Shown: positions 52,963 to 61,622, counted from the stretch's first letter. The stretch is DNA of 64,000 bases from Algorimicrobium sediminis (GCF_042684585.1 NZ_JBHULS010000001.1:868001-932000); one strand, 5' to 3'. Made by a program: numbers and translations. The notes: generated by a model from the letters alone, not told the origin.

Positions 52963-53424
52963 TTACGCCTGACCAACAACTTCGAATGGTAATTCGAAAG
53001 TTACTTCTCGGTGTAAACGAATAACCGCATTGTACTGACCTAGACGCTTAATATTACCACCGGTAATACTAATATATTTCTTGTCGATAGTATGGCCTTC
53101 TTTCTCAAAAGCTTCTACTAAATCGACTTTTGTTACAGAGCCAAATAATTTATCGCCTGCAGAAGCACCTTCTGTTGCTTTAGCTGTAATTTTAATACTT
53201 AAAGCTTTTAGTGCATTGGCCGTTTTAGTAGCATCGTCTATAGCTTTCTTTTCTTTAAAAGCACGTTGCTTTAAATTTTCGGCAAGCACTTTTTTAGCAG
53301 ATGTAGTAGCTAAAATAGCATGGCCATGAGGAATTAAATAATTTCTCCCATAACCATTCTTTACAGTTACAATATCGTCTTTAAATCCTAGATTTTCAAC
53401 GTCTTGTTTTAATATAAGTTCCAT
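52963..53424 (-). CDS. rplI: 50S ribosomal protein L9
   Basis: A 153-residue ribosomal protein with the L9 layout: an N-terminal globular part (MELILKQDVENLGFKDDIVTVKNGYGRNYLIPHG region, with the YGRNYLIP signature at about 25-32), a long connecting helix, and a C-terminal domain (KLFGSVTKVDLVEAFEKEG near 93-111). L9 binds 23S rRNA and helps prevent frame slippage. It starts 13 bp after rpsR in the same operon (rpsF-rpsR-rplI). Confidence 0.97.
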   Translation of the reverse strand: MELILKQDVENLGFKDDIVTVKNGYGRNYLIPHGHAILATTSAKKVLAENLKQRAFKEKKAIDDATKTANALKALSIKITAKATEGASAGDKLFGSVTKVDLVEAFEKEGHTIDKKYISITGGNIKRLGQYNAVIRLHREVTFELPFEVVGQA

Positions 53425-53437
53425 TGTTATGAGTATT

Positions 53438-53734
53438 TTATTTTAATAAATCGGCCACATATGGCATTAATGCTAAATGACGCGCTCTTTTAATAGCTAC
53501 AGATACTTTTCTTTGGTATTTTAAAGAAGTTCCTGTTAAACGTCTTGGTAAAATTTTGCCTTGTTCATTAACAAAACCTAATAACCAGTCTGGATCTTTA
53601 TAATCCACATACTTAATACCAGACTTTTTAAAACGGCAATATTTTTTCGCTTTACTTGTGTCTATATTTAACGGTGTTAAATATCTAATTTCACCGTCTT
53701 TTTTTCCTTTTGCTTGTTGCTCTATAGATGACAT
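53438..53734 (-). CDS. rpsR: 30S ribosomal protein S18
   Basis: A 98-residue S18, slightly longer than the E. coli 75 residues because of an N-terminal extension rich in Lys and Gly (MSSIEQQAKGKKDGE) that is usual in Bacteroidota. The core has YCRFKKSGIKYVDYKD near 32-47, GKILPRRLTGTSLKYQRKV near 55-73 and AIKRARHLALMPYV near 77-90. It forms a pair with S6 on the 30S platform. It begins 2 bp after rpsF. Confidence 0.97.
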   Translation of the reverse strand: MSSIEQQAKGKKDGEIRYLTPLNIDTSKAKKYCRFKKSGIKYVDYKDPDWLLGFVNEQGKILPRRLTGTSLKYQRKVSVAIKRARHLALMPYVADLLK

Positions 53735-53736
53735 AA

Positions 53737-54075
53737 TTAGGCTTTTTCTTTAAGTTTAACTCTTCTTCTCTCTGCCCAAGCTACTGCGTGCTTATCTAAA
53801 GCTACTGTTAAGTAACGCATAAAACGCTCGTCGCGTCTAAACTCTACTTCTAAAGGTGCAATAACCTCACCAGCTACTTGGTACTCAAATAAATGGTAAA
53901 AACCACTTTTTTTGTTTTGAATTGGGTAAGCTAATTTTTTTAAGCCCCAATCTTCTTTCGCTATCATCTTGGCTCCTTTAGAAACGAGAAAATCCTCGTA
54001 CTTCTGTACTGTTTCCTTTATCTGTACTTCAGACAAAACGGGATTTAAGATGAAAACAGTTTCATAATGATTCAT
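53737..54075 (-). CDS. rpsF: 30S ribosomal protein S6
   Basis: A 112-residue S6 with the standard fold: MNHYETVFILNPVLSE at the start, KAMIA-type strand then KKLAYPIQNKKSGFYHLFEY near 67-86, and FRRDERFMRYLTVALD near 98-113 (approximate). S6 binds S18 and 16S rRNA. It is the first gene of rpsF-rpsR-rplI and follows a good Bacteroidota promoter at 54107-54136, with a leader of about 27 nt. That leader is too short for the S6:S18-binding autoregulatory motif known in other phyla. Confidence 0.97.
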   Translation of the reverse strand: MNHYETVFILNPVLSEVQIKETVQKYEDFLVSKGAKMIAKEDWGLKKLAYPIQNKKSGFYHLFEYQVAGEVIAPLEVEFRRDERFMRYLTVALDKHAVAWAERRRVKLKEKA

Positions 54076-54106
54076 AAAAATCTATTTTAATGTTAAAAAT
54101 GGCTGC

Positions 54107-54136
54107 AAAATTAATTATTTATTTTCTATCTTACAA
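54107..54136 (-). promoter_or_regulatory. Promoter of rpsF-rpsR-rplI
   Basis: On the minus strand GTTG (TTG at 54136-54134), a 19-nt gap and TAATTTTG at 54114-54107 match the Bacteroidota consensus in both boxes and spacing. The predicted start is near 54103. Confidence 0.75.
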
Positions 54137-54284
54137 CTTTATTTGAAAGTATATTAACAGCCCTACAAACGTATAAATTTCCTGTTAATTTTTTGTGAAT
54201 GCAAACGTTTTAACGATGTTTTTTGGTTTTTGTCCGAATTTTTTGTACTATTGTCGATATCTTAACCGAATAAAATAATTTGTT

Positions 54285-54980
54285 ATGACATTAAACTGTG
54301 TAGTAGTTGACGATTCCGCCATACAACGCCTTTCAATTGTTAAGTTAATAGAAAACAATCCGTCTTTAAACTTAATTGCCGAATACAGCAGTGCCTTGGA
54401 AACCAAAAACGGCCTAAACACGCATAAGGTAGATTTAATATTTTTAGACATTGAAATGCCCGTTTTAAATGGCTTTGAATTGCTAGACGTGTTAAATAAC
54501 AAACCTCAAATTATTTTTGTAACTGGTAAAACAGAATATGCCTTTAAAGCGTTTAATTACGATGCTACGGATTATTTACACAAGCCTATTACAAAAGAAC
54601 GATTTAATACAGCTGTGGCCAAAGCTGTAGAACAGCACAAACTGAAGTTAGACTTTAATGAAACCGAAGGGGAACATATTTTTGTTAAAAGCAACCTGAA
54701 AAAACGTAAAGTCTATATTAAAGATATTAAATGGATTGAAGCCCTAGGCGATTATGTTAAGTTAGTTACCGAAGATACCAGTCTTGTGGTTTTATCTACC
54801 ATGAAAGCTTTTGAAAAAGAACTTCCTGAAGGCAAATTCCTGCGCATTCACAAATCGTATATCGTTAATTTAGACAAAGTGGACCGCTTTAACAGTAAAA
54901 ACGTAGAAGTTGGTGCTTACGAAATACCCTTAAGTAGAAATAAAAAAACACAGCTTGTTGATGCTTTAAACAACATTTAA
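54285..54980 (+). CDS. LytTR-family response regulator
   Basis: A 231-residue two-domain regulator. The receiver domain (1-120) has the acidic pair VVVDDSAIQRL at 6-16, the phospho-acceptor Asp in LIFLDIEMPVLNGFELL near 52-68, the Thr of VTGK near 82 and the Lys of LHKPI near 103. The C-terminal LytTR DNA-binding domain (about 130-231) shows IFVKSNLKKRKVYIKDI, WIEALGDYVKLVTED and LRIHKSYIVNLDKVDRF. No histidine kinase is next to it, so the sensor must lie elsewhere. The ATG at 54285 follows a 209-bp gap from the divergent rpsF; targets cannot be inferred. Confidence 0.92.
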   Translation: MTLNCVVVDDSAIQRLSIVKLIENNPSLNLIAEYSSALETKNGLNTHKVDLIFLDIEMPVLNGFELLDVLNNKPQIIFVTGKTEYAFKAFNYDATDYLHKPITKERFNTAVAKAVEQHKLKLDFNETEGEHIFVKSNLKKRKVYIKDIKWIEALGDYVKLVTEDTSLVVLSTMKAFEKELPEGKFLRIHKSYIVNLDKVDRFNSKNVEVGAYEIPLSRNKKTQLVDALNNI

Positions 54981-55013
54981 AAAAATCCCGATTATAAAAT
55001 CGGGATTTTTTTT
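54981..55013. terminator. Terminator between the LytTR gene and priA
   Basis: A 12-bp perfect stem (AAAAATCCCGAT at 54981-54992 with 54999-55010) with a 6-nt loop and eight T follows the LytTR stop directly. Converging priA could also use it. Confidence 0.85.
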
Positions 55014-55039
55014 ATCTATGAACCTGTTTACATGCGCTA

Positions 55040-57496
55040 TTAATAATTATCTACATTAATAACCACACGAATAGGTCTGAAATCCTTTACACTAGCAAAA
55101 CTTGTATTTATTTTATTTATGGCTTTTTTTGTTTTGGCAAGCGACTGTTTTTGTGGAATTTTAACCATAATATTTTTATGATACTGATTTCTAATCCTGG
55201 ATACTGGTGGAAATTCTGGCCCCAATACATAGCTGCCAAACGTTTGTTTTAAAGATTTGGCAAACCAATCGGCTCCCGTATTAACCTTATTAAAATCCCG
55301 GTGTTTTAAGGTAATTTTAATTAGTCGGTACACAGGCGGATATTTAAAATTAAACCGATCGTCCATTTGCTCCTTATACATTTGCAAAAAGTTGTTGGTA
55401 GACACTTGCTGCAAAATATTATGATATGGATTATAAGTTTGAATTAAAACCTTGCCGCGTTTATCGGTTCTGCCAGCCCTACCGGAAACCTGTAAAAGCA
55501 ATTGAAAACTACGTTCATGAGCTCTGAAATCAGGAAAATTAAGCATATTATCTGCATTCATAACCCCTACTAACATGACATTTCTAAAGTCTAGCCCTTT
55601 TGTTAACATTTGAGTCCCTACCAAAATGTCTACTTCCTGGTTTTCAAACGTGCTAATTATTTTTTCGTAGCCATATTTACCACGCGTGGTGTCCAAATCC
55701 ATGCGGGCCACTTTGGCTTCTGGAAACAACATACAGACTTCTTTTTCTACCTGCTCGGTACCAAAACCCTTATTGTCCAAATCCACACTACCACAGGCAT
55801 TACATGTTTTAACCATAACACTGTAATAGCCGCAATAATGACAGCGCAACTGATCGCGATACTGATGATAGGTTAAACTAACATCGCAACTAGGACATTG
55901 CGGCGAATGGCCGCAAGTTTGGCATTCTATTATTGGTGCGTAGCCACGCCTATTTTGAAATAGTATAACTTGATGCCCATTTTCTAATGTTTCGGTAATT
56001 TCCTCCAGGAGTCTATCGCTAAAATGCCCCTTCATGCGTTTACGCTTGTACTTATCTTTTAAATCTACTAGCTCAATTTCTGGCATCATGACATCGTTAA
56101 AACGCGTTGCCAAGGTTACAAGACCATATTTGTTTTGTTGGGCGTTGTAGAAGCTTTCCAAACTAGGGGTAGCAGACCCTAAAAGCGTTTTCGTTTTAAA
56201 AATTTGAGCCAAAACAATGGCTGTATCCCTAGCGTGATAACGTGGCGCTGGATCAAACTGCTTGTAAGACTGTTCGTGCTCCTCATCTACAATTATTAAA
56301 CCCAAGTTGTGAAAAGGTAATAACACAGCCGAACGTGCGCCAAGTATAACCTGCGCTTTTGCAGCATTTTGTAACACATGGTGCCACACCTCTACCCTCT
56401 CATTTCCAGAATATTTGGAATGATACACCGCCACCTGTTCGCCAAAGTAATTTTGTAAGCGGGAAACTAGTTGTGTGGTAAGTGCAATTTCAGGTAGCAG
56501 ATACAACACCTGTTTCCCTTGTTTTAAAGCCTGTTCTATAAGCTTTACAAATATTTCTGTTTTACCGGATGCCGTTACACCGTGCAACAAAACAACATCT
56601 TGCTGTTTAAACGCTTCTTGTACTGCGTTTAATGCTTCTTGTTGGGGTTTATTTAAATGCTTGGAGTTTTCGGTTTCTACAGCATCATGCTGAATTCTAT
56701 CTATTTGAATAACGTATTCTTCAAGAATATTTTTATCAATAAGCGCTTTTACGGTAGCTGTGGAGCTGTTACTAGCGGTAGTTAATTGGGATACCGGAAT
56801 GGGTTTTTTAGTTTTTGCGGCTAATGAAAACAGCGTCATTACTACCTCGCGTTGTTTAGGCGCTCTGTGTAAATCTTCTAAAAGCGCTTGTAACGCATTG
56901 GGCGTGCTAAAATTACTTTGTAGCTTAACATACTTAACCAATTTGGGCGTATACTTATCATAAATTTCTTCATGAACCGAAATAACGTCCTTTTCTAGTA
57001 GGCGTTTAATGAGTGGTAACACATTTTTTTTATCTACAATACCACTAATATCTTGAATGGTGAGCGAGGTTTGTTGTTTTAGGGCTTCGAACACCAAAAA
57101 CTCATCGTCTTGAAGGGCATCAGCTTGCAATTCCGAACGCGAATTTTTAGAAATAATGGTTTCGCTGTCCAAAATAAAAGCCCCCGGAAGTGCAGCCCGC
57201 ATAACATCGCCAAGCGTGCACATATAGTAGCTGGCTATCCAATGCCACAATTTAAATTGCTGCGGTGTTACTAGCGGTGATTCGTCTAAAATTTGATGAA
57301 TATCTTTTGCCTCGTAAACCAAAGGCGCTTGGTTGTGTACTTTTAAAACAATCCCTGTATATATTTTTGTTTTTCCGAAAGGTACAGAAACCCGAACACC
57401 TGGTACTATAAATTTAGATTCCGCCTCGGTTATGCGGTATGTGAACGCATTTTCAATAGGAATTGGAATTATAACATCTATAAAATGCCCGTCCAT
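55040..57496 (-). CDS. priA: Primosomal protein N' (replication restart helicase PriA)
   Basis: An 818-residue 3'-5' DNA helicase that reloads the replisome at stalled forks. An N-terminal DNA-binding part (1-270, with PFGKTKIYTGIVLKV near 40-54) precedes the helicase core: Walker A GVTASGKTEIFVKL near 304-317, Walker B DEEHEQSYKQ near 400, GSATPSLES near 432. The zinc region has the eight Cys of CQTCGHSPQCPSC and CHYCGYYSVMVKTCNACG near 525-570. Motifs GTQMLTKGLDF and QVSGRAGR follow near 620-690. It starts 1 bp past the YihY gene stop, hence the same transcript. Confidence 0.96.
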   Translation of the reverse strand: MDGHFIDVIIPIPIENAFTYRITEAESKFIVPGVRVSVPFGKTKIYTGIVLKVHNQAPLVYEAKDIHQILDESPLVTPQQFKLWHWIASYYMCTLGDVMRAALPGAFILDSETIISKNSRSELQADALQDDEFLVFEALKQQTSLTIQDISGIVDKKNVLPLIKRLLEKDVISVHEEIYDKYTPKLVKYVKLQSNFSTPNALQALLEDLHRAPKQREVVMTLFSLAAKTKKPIPVSQLTTASNSSTATVKALIDKNILEEYVIQIDRIQHDAVETENSKHLNKPQQEALNAVQEAFKQQDVVLLHGVTASGKTEIFVKLIEQALKQGKQVLYLLPEIALTTQLVSRLQNYFGEQVAVYHSKYSGNERVEVWHHVLQNAAKAQVILGARSAVLLPFHNLGLIIVDEEHEQSYKQFDPAPRYHARDTAIVLAQIFKTKTLLGSATPSLESFYNAQQNKYGLVTLATRFNDVMMPEIELVDLKDKYKRKRMKGHFSDRLLEEITETLENGHQVILFQNRRGYAPIIECQTCGHSPQCPSCDVSLTYHQYRDQLRCHYCGYYSVMVKTCNACGSVDLDNKGFGTEQVEKEVCMLFPEAKVARMDLDTTRGKYGYEKIISTFENQEVDILVGTQMLTKGLDFRNVMLVGVMNADNMLNFPDFRAHERSFQLLLQVSGRAGRTDKRGKVLIQTYNPYHNILQQVSTNNFLQMYKEQMDDRFNFKYPPVYRLIKITLKHRDFNKVNTGADWFAKSLKQTFGSYVLGPEFPPVSRIRNQYHKNIMVKIPQKQSLAKTKKAINKINTSFASVKDFRPIRVVINVDNY

Positions 57497-57497
57497 A

Positions 57498-58427
57498 TTA
57501 ATACTCTTTTTTTAACCGGTTTAAAGAAGCGTTAAGTTCGTAACCTAACAGTAAAATATTGCTATTAAGCCATAAATAAAACAGCAAAATTAACAGCGCA
57601 CCAATAGAGCCGTACAGCTCATTATATTTGGAAAAATGTTCAATATACACACCAAATAAATAGGATGTTACCACAATTAAAAAGGTGGTAAACAAAGCGC
57701 CTACCGAAAAAAACCTAGACGCTTTTCCTTCTGTTGTACCAAAATAATACAAAACCGCGGTAGCTAGATAAATCATGGTTATTAAAAACAGAAATTTTGC
57801 CACATACACCCACATAGTAGTGGTATCTTTGTCCACGTAGCCATACATTTCTAGATTTCCAATTATATAAATTTGAAAATACCCAAAAACAGCCACGGTA
57901 ATAATGGATAAGAAAGCCAAAATCAAAGCCACCCCAAGGGCATACACATATTGTTTAAATACGTTTCTAGCTAATTGCTCATGATACGAACTTTCAAAAC
58001 CAGCAAAAACTGCGCTAATACCATTGGCCATTAACACAATAGAAATTAATAATACCGAGGATAACAAACCACCTCGCTCCGTACTATCGATATTTTCAAA
58101 AATATTTGAAAAGAAAAATTCTGATGTTGTTGGTGGCAGATACGAATTTAAAAAGGCTTGAAATTCCAATTTAAAATCGGTAATTGGTATATAGGGTATA
58201 ATGATTAGGATGAAAAGTAAAAACGGGAAAATAGCGGTAAAAAAATTGAAGGCAATAGCGCTAGCGCGTGTTGTTATGGCACCTTTTAGAATACCAATAA
58301 TATACAATTCCATTAAATCGTACACCGATAAACCTTCCAGACCTGGTAGTTTTATTTTTTTTAATAGTCTAACCAAAATATTTACCACTGGTATTTTAGC
58401 TAGTTTTTTCTCTACCGATTCCGACAT
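57498..58427 (-). CDS. YihY/BrkB-family inner-membrane protein
   Basis: A 309-residue membrane protein of the YihY/virulence factor BrkB family (once mis-named ribonuclease BN). About six helices are visible (near 55-85, 120-140, 160-190, 205-230, 240-265 and 275-300). Family marks are ITTRASAIAFNFFTAIFPFLL near 54, where the family's A-x-(Y/F)-x-x-F sits, and GSIGALLILLFYLWLNSNILLLG near 272-294 (split here in the text of the family). The substrate is unknown. It is upstream of priA by 1 bp. Confidence 0.88.
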   Translation of the reverse strand: MSESVEKKLAKIPVVNILVRLLKKIKLPGLEGLSVYDLMELYIIGILKGAITTRASAIAFNFFTAIFPFLLFILIIIPYIPITDFKLEFQAFLNSYLPPTTSEFFFSNIFENIDSTERGGLLSSVLLISIVLMANGISAVFAGFESSYHEQLARNVFKQYVYALGVALILAFLSIITVAVFGYFQIYIIGNLEMYGYVDKDTTTMWVYVAKFLFLITMIYLATAVLYYFGTTEGKASRFFSVGALFTTFLIVVTSYLFGVYIEHFSKYNELYGSIGALLILLFYLWLNSNILLLGYELNASLNRLKKEY

Positions 58428-58527
58428 CTTGTTTTTTTAGTTTTATACCTTGCCATGGCGATATTTTTAAAGCCAAGGTGTGTATTCGCCAATGTTTAAA
58501 CTTACCTTATTACTGGGTTGTTTCCGG

Positions 58528-59385
58528 CTAAACTGCCTTCAAACTTAAATCCATATTATACACCGAATGCGTTAATGCACCTGAAGAAATATAATTAACA
58601 CCACACTCGGCATATTTTCTAATGGTACGCTCTGTAATGCCACCAGAACTCTCGGTTAAGCATGTGTTACCAATTAATGCTACCGCTTTTTTGGTGTCCT
58701 CGTAATTAAAGTTATCAATTAAAATACGGTAAACACCATCGGTTTTTAATATTTCAGCCACTTCTTCCAAATTTCTGGCCTCTACAATTATTTTTAAGTC
58801 CTTGTTGTTTTCTTTTAAATAGGCTTTCGTTTTTTCAATAGCTTTCGTAATACCGCCTGCAAAATCTATGTGATTATCTTTAAGCATAATCATATCGTAA
58901 AGTGCGAAGCGGTGGTTTTCGCCACCACCAATTTTTACCGCCCATTTTTCTAGAGCGCGAATGCCGGGTGTGGTTTTTCGGGTATCTAATATTTTGGTGT
59001 TGGTTCCTTCCAACAGGCTTACAAACTGCTTGGTTTTAGTGGCAATTGCACTCATGCGCTGCATGGCATTTAGCACCAAACGTTCGGCCTTTAAAATGGA
59101 CTGTGAAGGGCCTGCCACATAAAATACCACATCGCCTTCTTTAACAACATGCCCATCGGGAATTAATATTTCCATTTGTAAAGCTGGATCTACGTAATTA
59201 AAAACTTGCTTCGCAAAATCAACACCCGCTATAATGCCGTTGTCCTTTACTAATAATTTTGCTTTACCTGTTGCCGTGTCTGGAATACAGGCCAAAGAAC
59301 TATGATCGCCATCGCCCACATCTTCCCGGATGGCATTGGCTATTATTAAATCTATTTCCGTTTTAAATTGTGCTGCACTTATCAT
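58528..59385 (-). CDS. nadC: Nicotinate-nucleotide pyrophosphorylase (carboxylating)
   Basis: A 285-residue enzyme of NAD synthesis: quinolinate plus PRPP gives nicotinate mononucleotide, CO2 and pyrophosphate. Motifs are IREDVGDGDHSS at 18-29, AERLVLNAMQRMSAIAT near 98-114, ILDTRKTTPGIRALEKWAV near 132-150, and GGGENHRFALYDMIMLKDNH near 153-172; the phosphate-binding TESSGGITE near 246 closes the barrel. The length and order are standard. It is upstream of the YihY gene by 100 bp and divergent from rlmH. nadA and nadB are not here. Confidence 0.96.
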   Translation of the reverse strand: MISAAQFKTEIDLIIANAIREDVGDGDHSSLACIPDTATGKAKLLVKDNGIIAGVDFAKQVFNYVDPALQMEILIPDGHVVKEGDVVFYVAGPSQSILKAERLVLNAMQRMSAIATKTKQFVSLLEGTNTKILDTRKTTPGIRALEKWAVKIGGGENHRFALYDMIMLKDNHIDFAGGITKAIEKTKAYLKENNKDLKIIVEARNLEEVAEILKTDGVYRILIDNFNYEDTKKAVALIGNTCLTESSGGITERTIRKYAECGVNYISSGALTHSVYNMDLSLKAV

Positions 59386-59576
59386 ATTCCCATTAATTTA
59401 AGATATCACGAAAATATAGCATTTTTAACAAATTAGAACAGAATACCCCTAAAAAAAACAAGGGAAAGCCGCTTACTGCGGCAGCAAACTACTACATACT
59501 TGGCCCAATTAATTTAAAGCATTATTTGTTCGAATCTGCCTGCCGGATTTAGCAAGCGTCTGCCAATAAAAATAAA
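59386..59576. other. Divergent intergenic region between nadC and rlmH
   Basis: About 190 bp with runs of A; it holds the nadC promoter (not located) and, at its right end, the rlmH promoter. No RNA or repeat is seen. Confidence 0.4.
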
Positions 59577-59604
59577 TTTGTTTTATTTAAAAATAATACA
59601 TTTG
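59577..59604 (+). promoter_or_regulatory. Promoter of rlmH, possibly leaderless
   Basis: TTTG at 59577-59580, a 16-nt gap and TACATTTG at 59597-59604. With the usual -7 position (spanning -11 to -4), the start falls on 59608, the A of the rlmH ATG. Confidence 0.55.
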
Positions 59605-59607
59605 CAT

Positions 59608-60081
59608 ATGACCATTAAATTACTCGCCATTGGCAAAACCGACAACAAACTGTTGGCCAGTTTAATAACTGATTACCAAAACAGATTGGGCCATTATATT
59701 AAGTTTGAATTTGAAATAATACCCGATTTAAAAAAGGTAAAGCATTTAAGTGAAACACAGCAAAAAGAAAAAGAAGGCGCCTTAATTTTATCCAAATTAG
59801 CTGCCACGGACACGCTTATTTTGTTGGACGAAAAAGGGAAACAAATGCACTCAATTGCCTTTTCAGAATACCTTCAAAAGTACATGAACTCGGGTATAAA
59901 GCAATTGGTATTTGTTATTGGTGGCCCCTATGGGTTTTCGGAAGCGGTTTATAACAAAGCACAAGGTATGTTGTCTTTATCTAAAATGACATTTTCTCAC
60001 CAAATGATACGGTTGTTTATAGTAGAACAGTTTTATCGTGCATTTACCATTCTAAAAAACGAACCGTATCATCATAGGTAA
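59608..60081 (+). CDS. rlmH: 23S rRNA (pseudouridine(1915)-N(3))-methyltransferase RlmH
   Basis: A 157-residue SPOUT enzyme (the E. coli RlmH is 155) that methylates pseudouridine 1915 of 23S rRNA in 70S ribosomes. Marks: TIKLLAIGKTDNK at 2-14, LDEKGKQMHSIAFSEYL near 72-88 with SAM-site residues, FVIGGPYGFSEAVY near 101-114 (knot), and SKMTFSHQMIRLFIVEQFYR near 124-143, then the closing ILKNEPYHHR. I chose ATG 59608; a frame from 59578 (MFYLKIIHLH...) would place the promoter inside the coding region. Confidence 0.97.
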   Translation: MTIKLLAIGKTDNKLLASLITDYQNRLGHYIKFEFEIIPDLKKVKHLSETQQKEKEGALILSKLAATDTLILLDEKGKQMHSIAFSEYLQKYMNSGIKQLVFVIGGPYGFSEAVYNKAQGMLSLSKMTFSHQMIRLFIVEQFYRAFTILKNEPYHHR

Positions 60082-60095
60082 GACTTTAAGTATAT

Positions 60096-60395
60096 TTATT
60101 TTACAGAAAAAGTATGCTTGCGTTTTTTAAGCTGTTTTTCTAAATCGCTGATTGTTTCTTTTACGGCAGCTTCAAAATTCTTTTCATTGGAAATAGCATA
60201 AATACGCGGCCCAGGTAAGCTTAACTCCATACTGCAAATAAAACCTGTATCCTTGGTGCTGTTTTCTTTTTTAAATTGCACATCGCAATTAATTAACCAG
60301 TCGTATTTTTTAATAAGCGATTGTAATTTTTCTCTGGTGAACGCTGATAATGATTCACTGGTATCTAAGTTTACATATTGAAAATTTATTGTCAT
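60096..60395 (-). CDS. hpf: Short ribosome hibernation-promoting factor (HPF/RaiA family)
   Basis: A 99-residue protein of the short HPF/YfiA class, which blocks the mRNA and tRNA channel of resting 30S subunits and stabilises 100S or inactive 70S ribosomes. The beta-alpha-beta-beta-beta-alpha fold is visible: TINFQYVNLDTSESLSAFT, then LQSLIKKYDWL, DVQFKKENS, FICSMELSLPGPRIYAIS, and the last helix with AAVKETISDLEKQLKKRK. No C-terminal dimer domain is present. It starts 28 bp after the predicted transcription start, and a Crp/Fnr-like palindrome at 60456-60471 matches those before the yceI and stress-protein genes, so ribosome hibernation may be tied to the same signal. Confidence 0.93.
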   Translation of the reverse strand: MTINFQYVNLDTSESLSAFTREKLQSLIKKYDWLINCDVQFKKENSTKDTGFICSMELSLPGPRIYAISNEKNFEAAVKETISDLEKQLKKRKHTFSVK

Positions 60396-60426
60396 AATGT
60401 ATCGTGTTTTTATGTTATTAATTACT

Positions 60427-60434
60427 CAAATATA
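60427..60434 (-). promoter_or_regulatory. -7 box of the hpf promoter
   Basis: TATATTTG on the minus strand (60434-60427) is a full TAnnTTTG match. No TTG lies at the -33 position; the palindrome is centred 40.5 bp from the predicted start at 60423, as with an activator-dependent promoter. Confidence 0.6.
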
Positions 60435-60455
60435 CTATCCTAATTAGGCATTAAA

Positions 60456-60471
60456 AATGATAAAACTCATA
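60456..60471 (-). promoter_or_regulatory. Crp/Fnr-like operator upstream of hpf
   Basis: AATGATAAAACTCATA keeps the TGA at 60458-60460 and TCA at 60467-60469 with a 6-nt centre; in the ATGATAAAA-TCAT core one base differs from the other two sites. The distance from the core to the -7 box is the same 24 bp. Confidence 0.6.
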
Positions 60472-60549
60472 GTTTATTAAGCCTATAATCTTTCTTCTCT
60501 AAAAATAGCATTTAAAAGCTTATTTGCTAATAAATTATAAAAGGATTAA

Positions 60550-61545
60550 CTATTTCTCCTTTTTTTTGGCCTTTAATTTATAGCCAAAAGCCAATTTAGC
60601 CTTGCTTAAACTAAATTGTTGGGTATTGTCATAGCCCAAACTAGTGGCATAGGCGCTGCCATCGTAAATTAAACTGACGTAAAAGCGCTCCACATCGTAC
60701 ACCAAAGCTGCTGTATAATCCAATTTAAATAAAAACGGTTTACCGGGTTTATAACTATCTGTTAAGGTGGTTACTTTTTTATTCACAATGCCAATTCCAG
60801 GCATAATATTAAAGGAGGCAATGATATTTTTTGGTAACATAAAGGCCGAAATAAATCCGCCCAATAGGCCAACAGATTGCGAGCTGTAGCGTTTAACGTG
60901 ACCTTGCGTGTTATAATTTTCACGTCCTAAACTAGACAGAACGCCGTTATTACCCGAGAAATAATCGTGTATTCCAAAAAAGCCCAGACCACCTGTTAGG
61001 TATACGCTTTTGTTGCGTTGCGCTAAACCTGCTTTTAGCAACGCAAAGGAAAACTCTATTTCCGAGAGCATAAACAAGTAATTAAAGCCTACCGTTGTAG
61101 ATTTTATGTCGCTTCTAAACACCGTTGGATCGTTATAATTGTTGCGCACATTAAAACCTTTGTATGTTTGAATAGACAACCCCACTAAATGATTTTTTCC
61201 AAGAATGGTAGTACCCTGCAAATCGAAACGGTTGGTTATTTCTTCTTTGTTTGTTTTTAAATTGAAGGCTATATCGACTATTATTTTCCGACTGGCAAAC
61301 CCAAAACCAATCCCAAACTGATTATTAGGGATAAAACGGGTTTTAGAATCGGCATCGCGCAAGGTAAAGCGTTTTACTTTGTAATTTGAAAACACCCGAA
61401 GTGAATAATTAGATAAATCGCGATCAATTAGCATGCTATCTACCACTTTAACCACTTTTGAAGAATCTGCTATTTTAAATATTTGTGATTGTGCGGTAAA
61501 ACCAACCAATAAAAAACTTATTAACCAAACCGAAGTTTTATGCAT
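60550..61545 (-). CDS. DUF4421 family outer-membrane-like protein
   Basis: A 331-residue exported protein with a signal peptide (MHKTSVWLISFLLVGFTAQSQ). The rest reads like a beta-barrel with about 12-14 strands, rich in aromatic and Gly residues (FGIGFGFASRKIIVDIAF, TTVGFNYLFMLSEIEFSF, GFISAFMLPKNIIASFNI), and fits the DUF4421 family of Bacteroidota. The C-terminus ends in a basic tail (LKAKKKEK) rather than a terminal Phe, so insertion by the Bam complex is not certain. It is divergent from the RdgB gene. No substrate or partner is known. Confidence 0.8.
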   Translation of the reverse strand: MHKTSVWLISFLLVGFTAQSQIFKIADSSKVVKVVDSMLIDRDLSNYSLRVFSNYKVKRFTLRDADSKTRFIPNNQFGIGFGFASRKIIVDIAFNLKTNKEEITNRFDLQGTTILGKNHLVGLSIQTYKGFNVRNNYNDPTVFRSDIKSTTVGFNYLFMLSEIEFSFALLKAGLAQRNKSVYLTGGLGFFGIHDYFSGNNGVLSSLGRENYNTQGHVKRYSSQSVGLLGGFISAFMLPKNIIASFNIMPGIGIVNKKVTTLTDSYKPGKPFLFKLDYTAALVYDVERFYVSLIYDGSAYATSLGYDNTQQFSLSKAKLAFGYKLKAKKKEK

Positions 61546-61582
61546 ACAGGCTTAAAGGTATTAGAAGATACAGAATTTGAAC

Positions 61583-61590
61583 TACATTTG
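61583..61590 (+). promoter_or_regulatory. Possible -7 box for the RdgB/HAM1 gene
   Basis: TACATTTG matches TAnnTTTG exactly and would start transcription near 61594, 29 nt before the ATG. No clear -33 TTG was found. Confidence 0.4.
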
Positions 61591-61622
61591 TAAAAAGTTA
61601 AAAATACGCTTAATTATAAAAT

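Noticed and set aside
54076..54103. An S6:S18-binding leader RNA before rpsF
   Set aside because: The predicted leader is about 27 nt, too short for the known motif, and no matching fold was seen.
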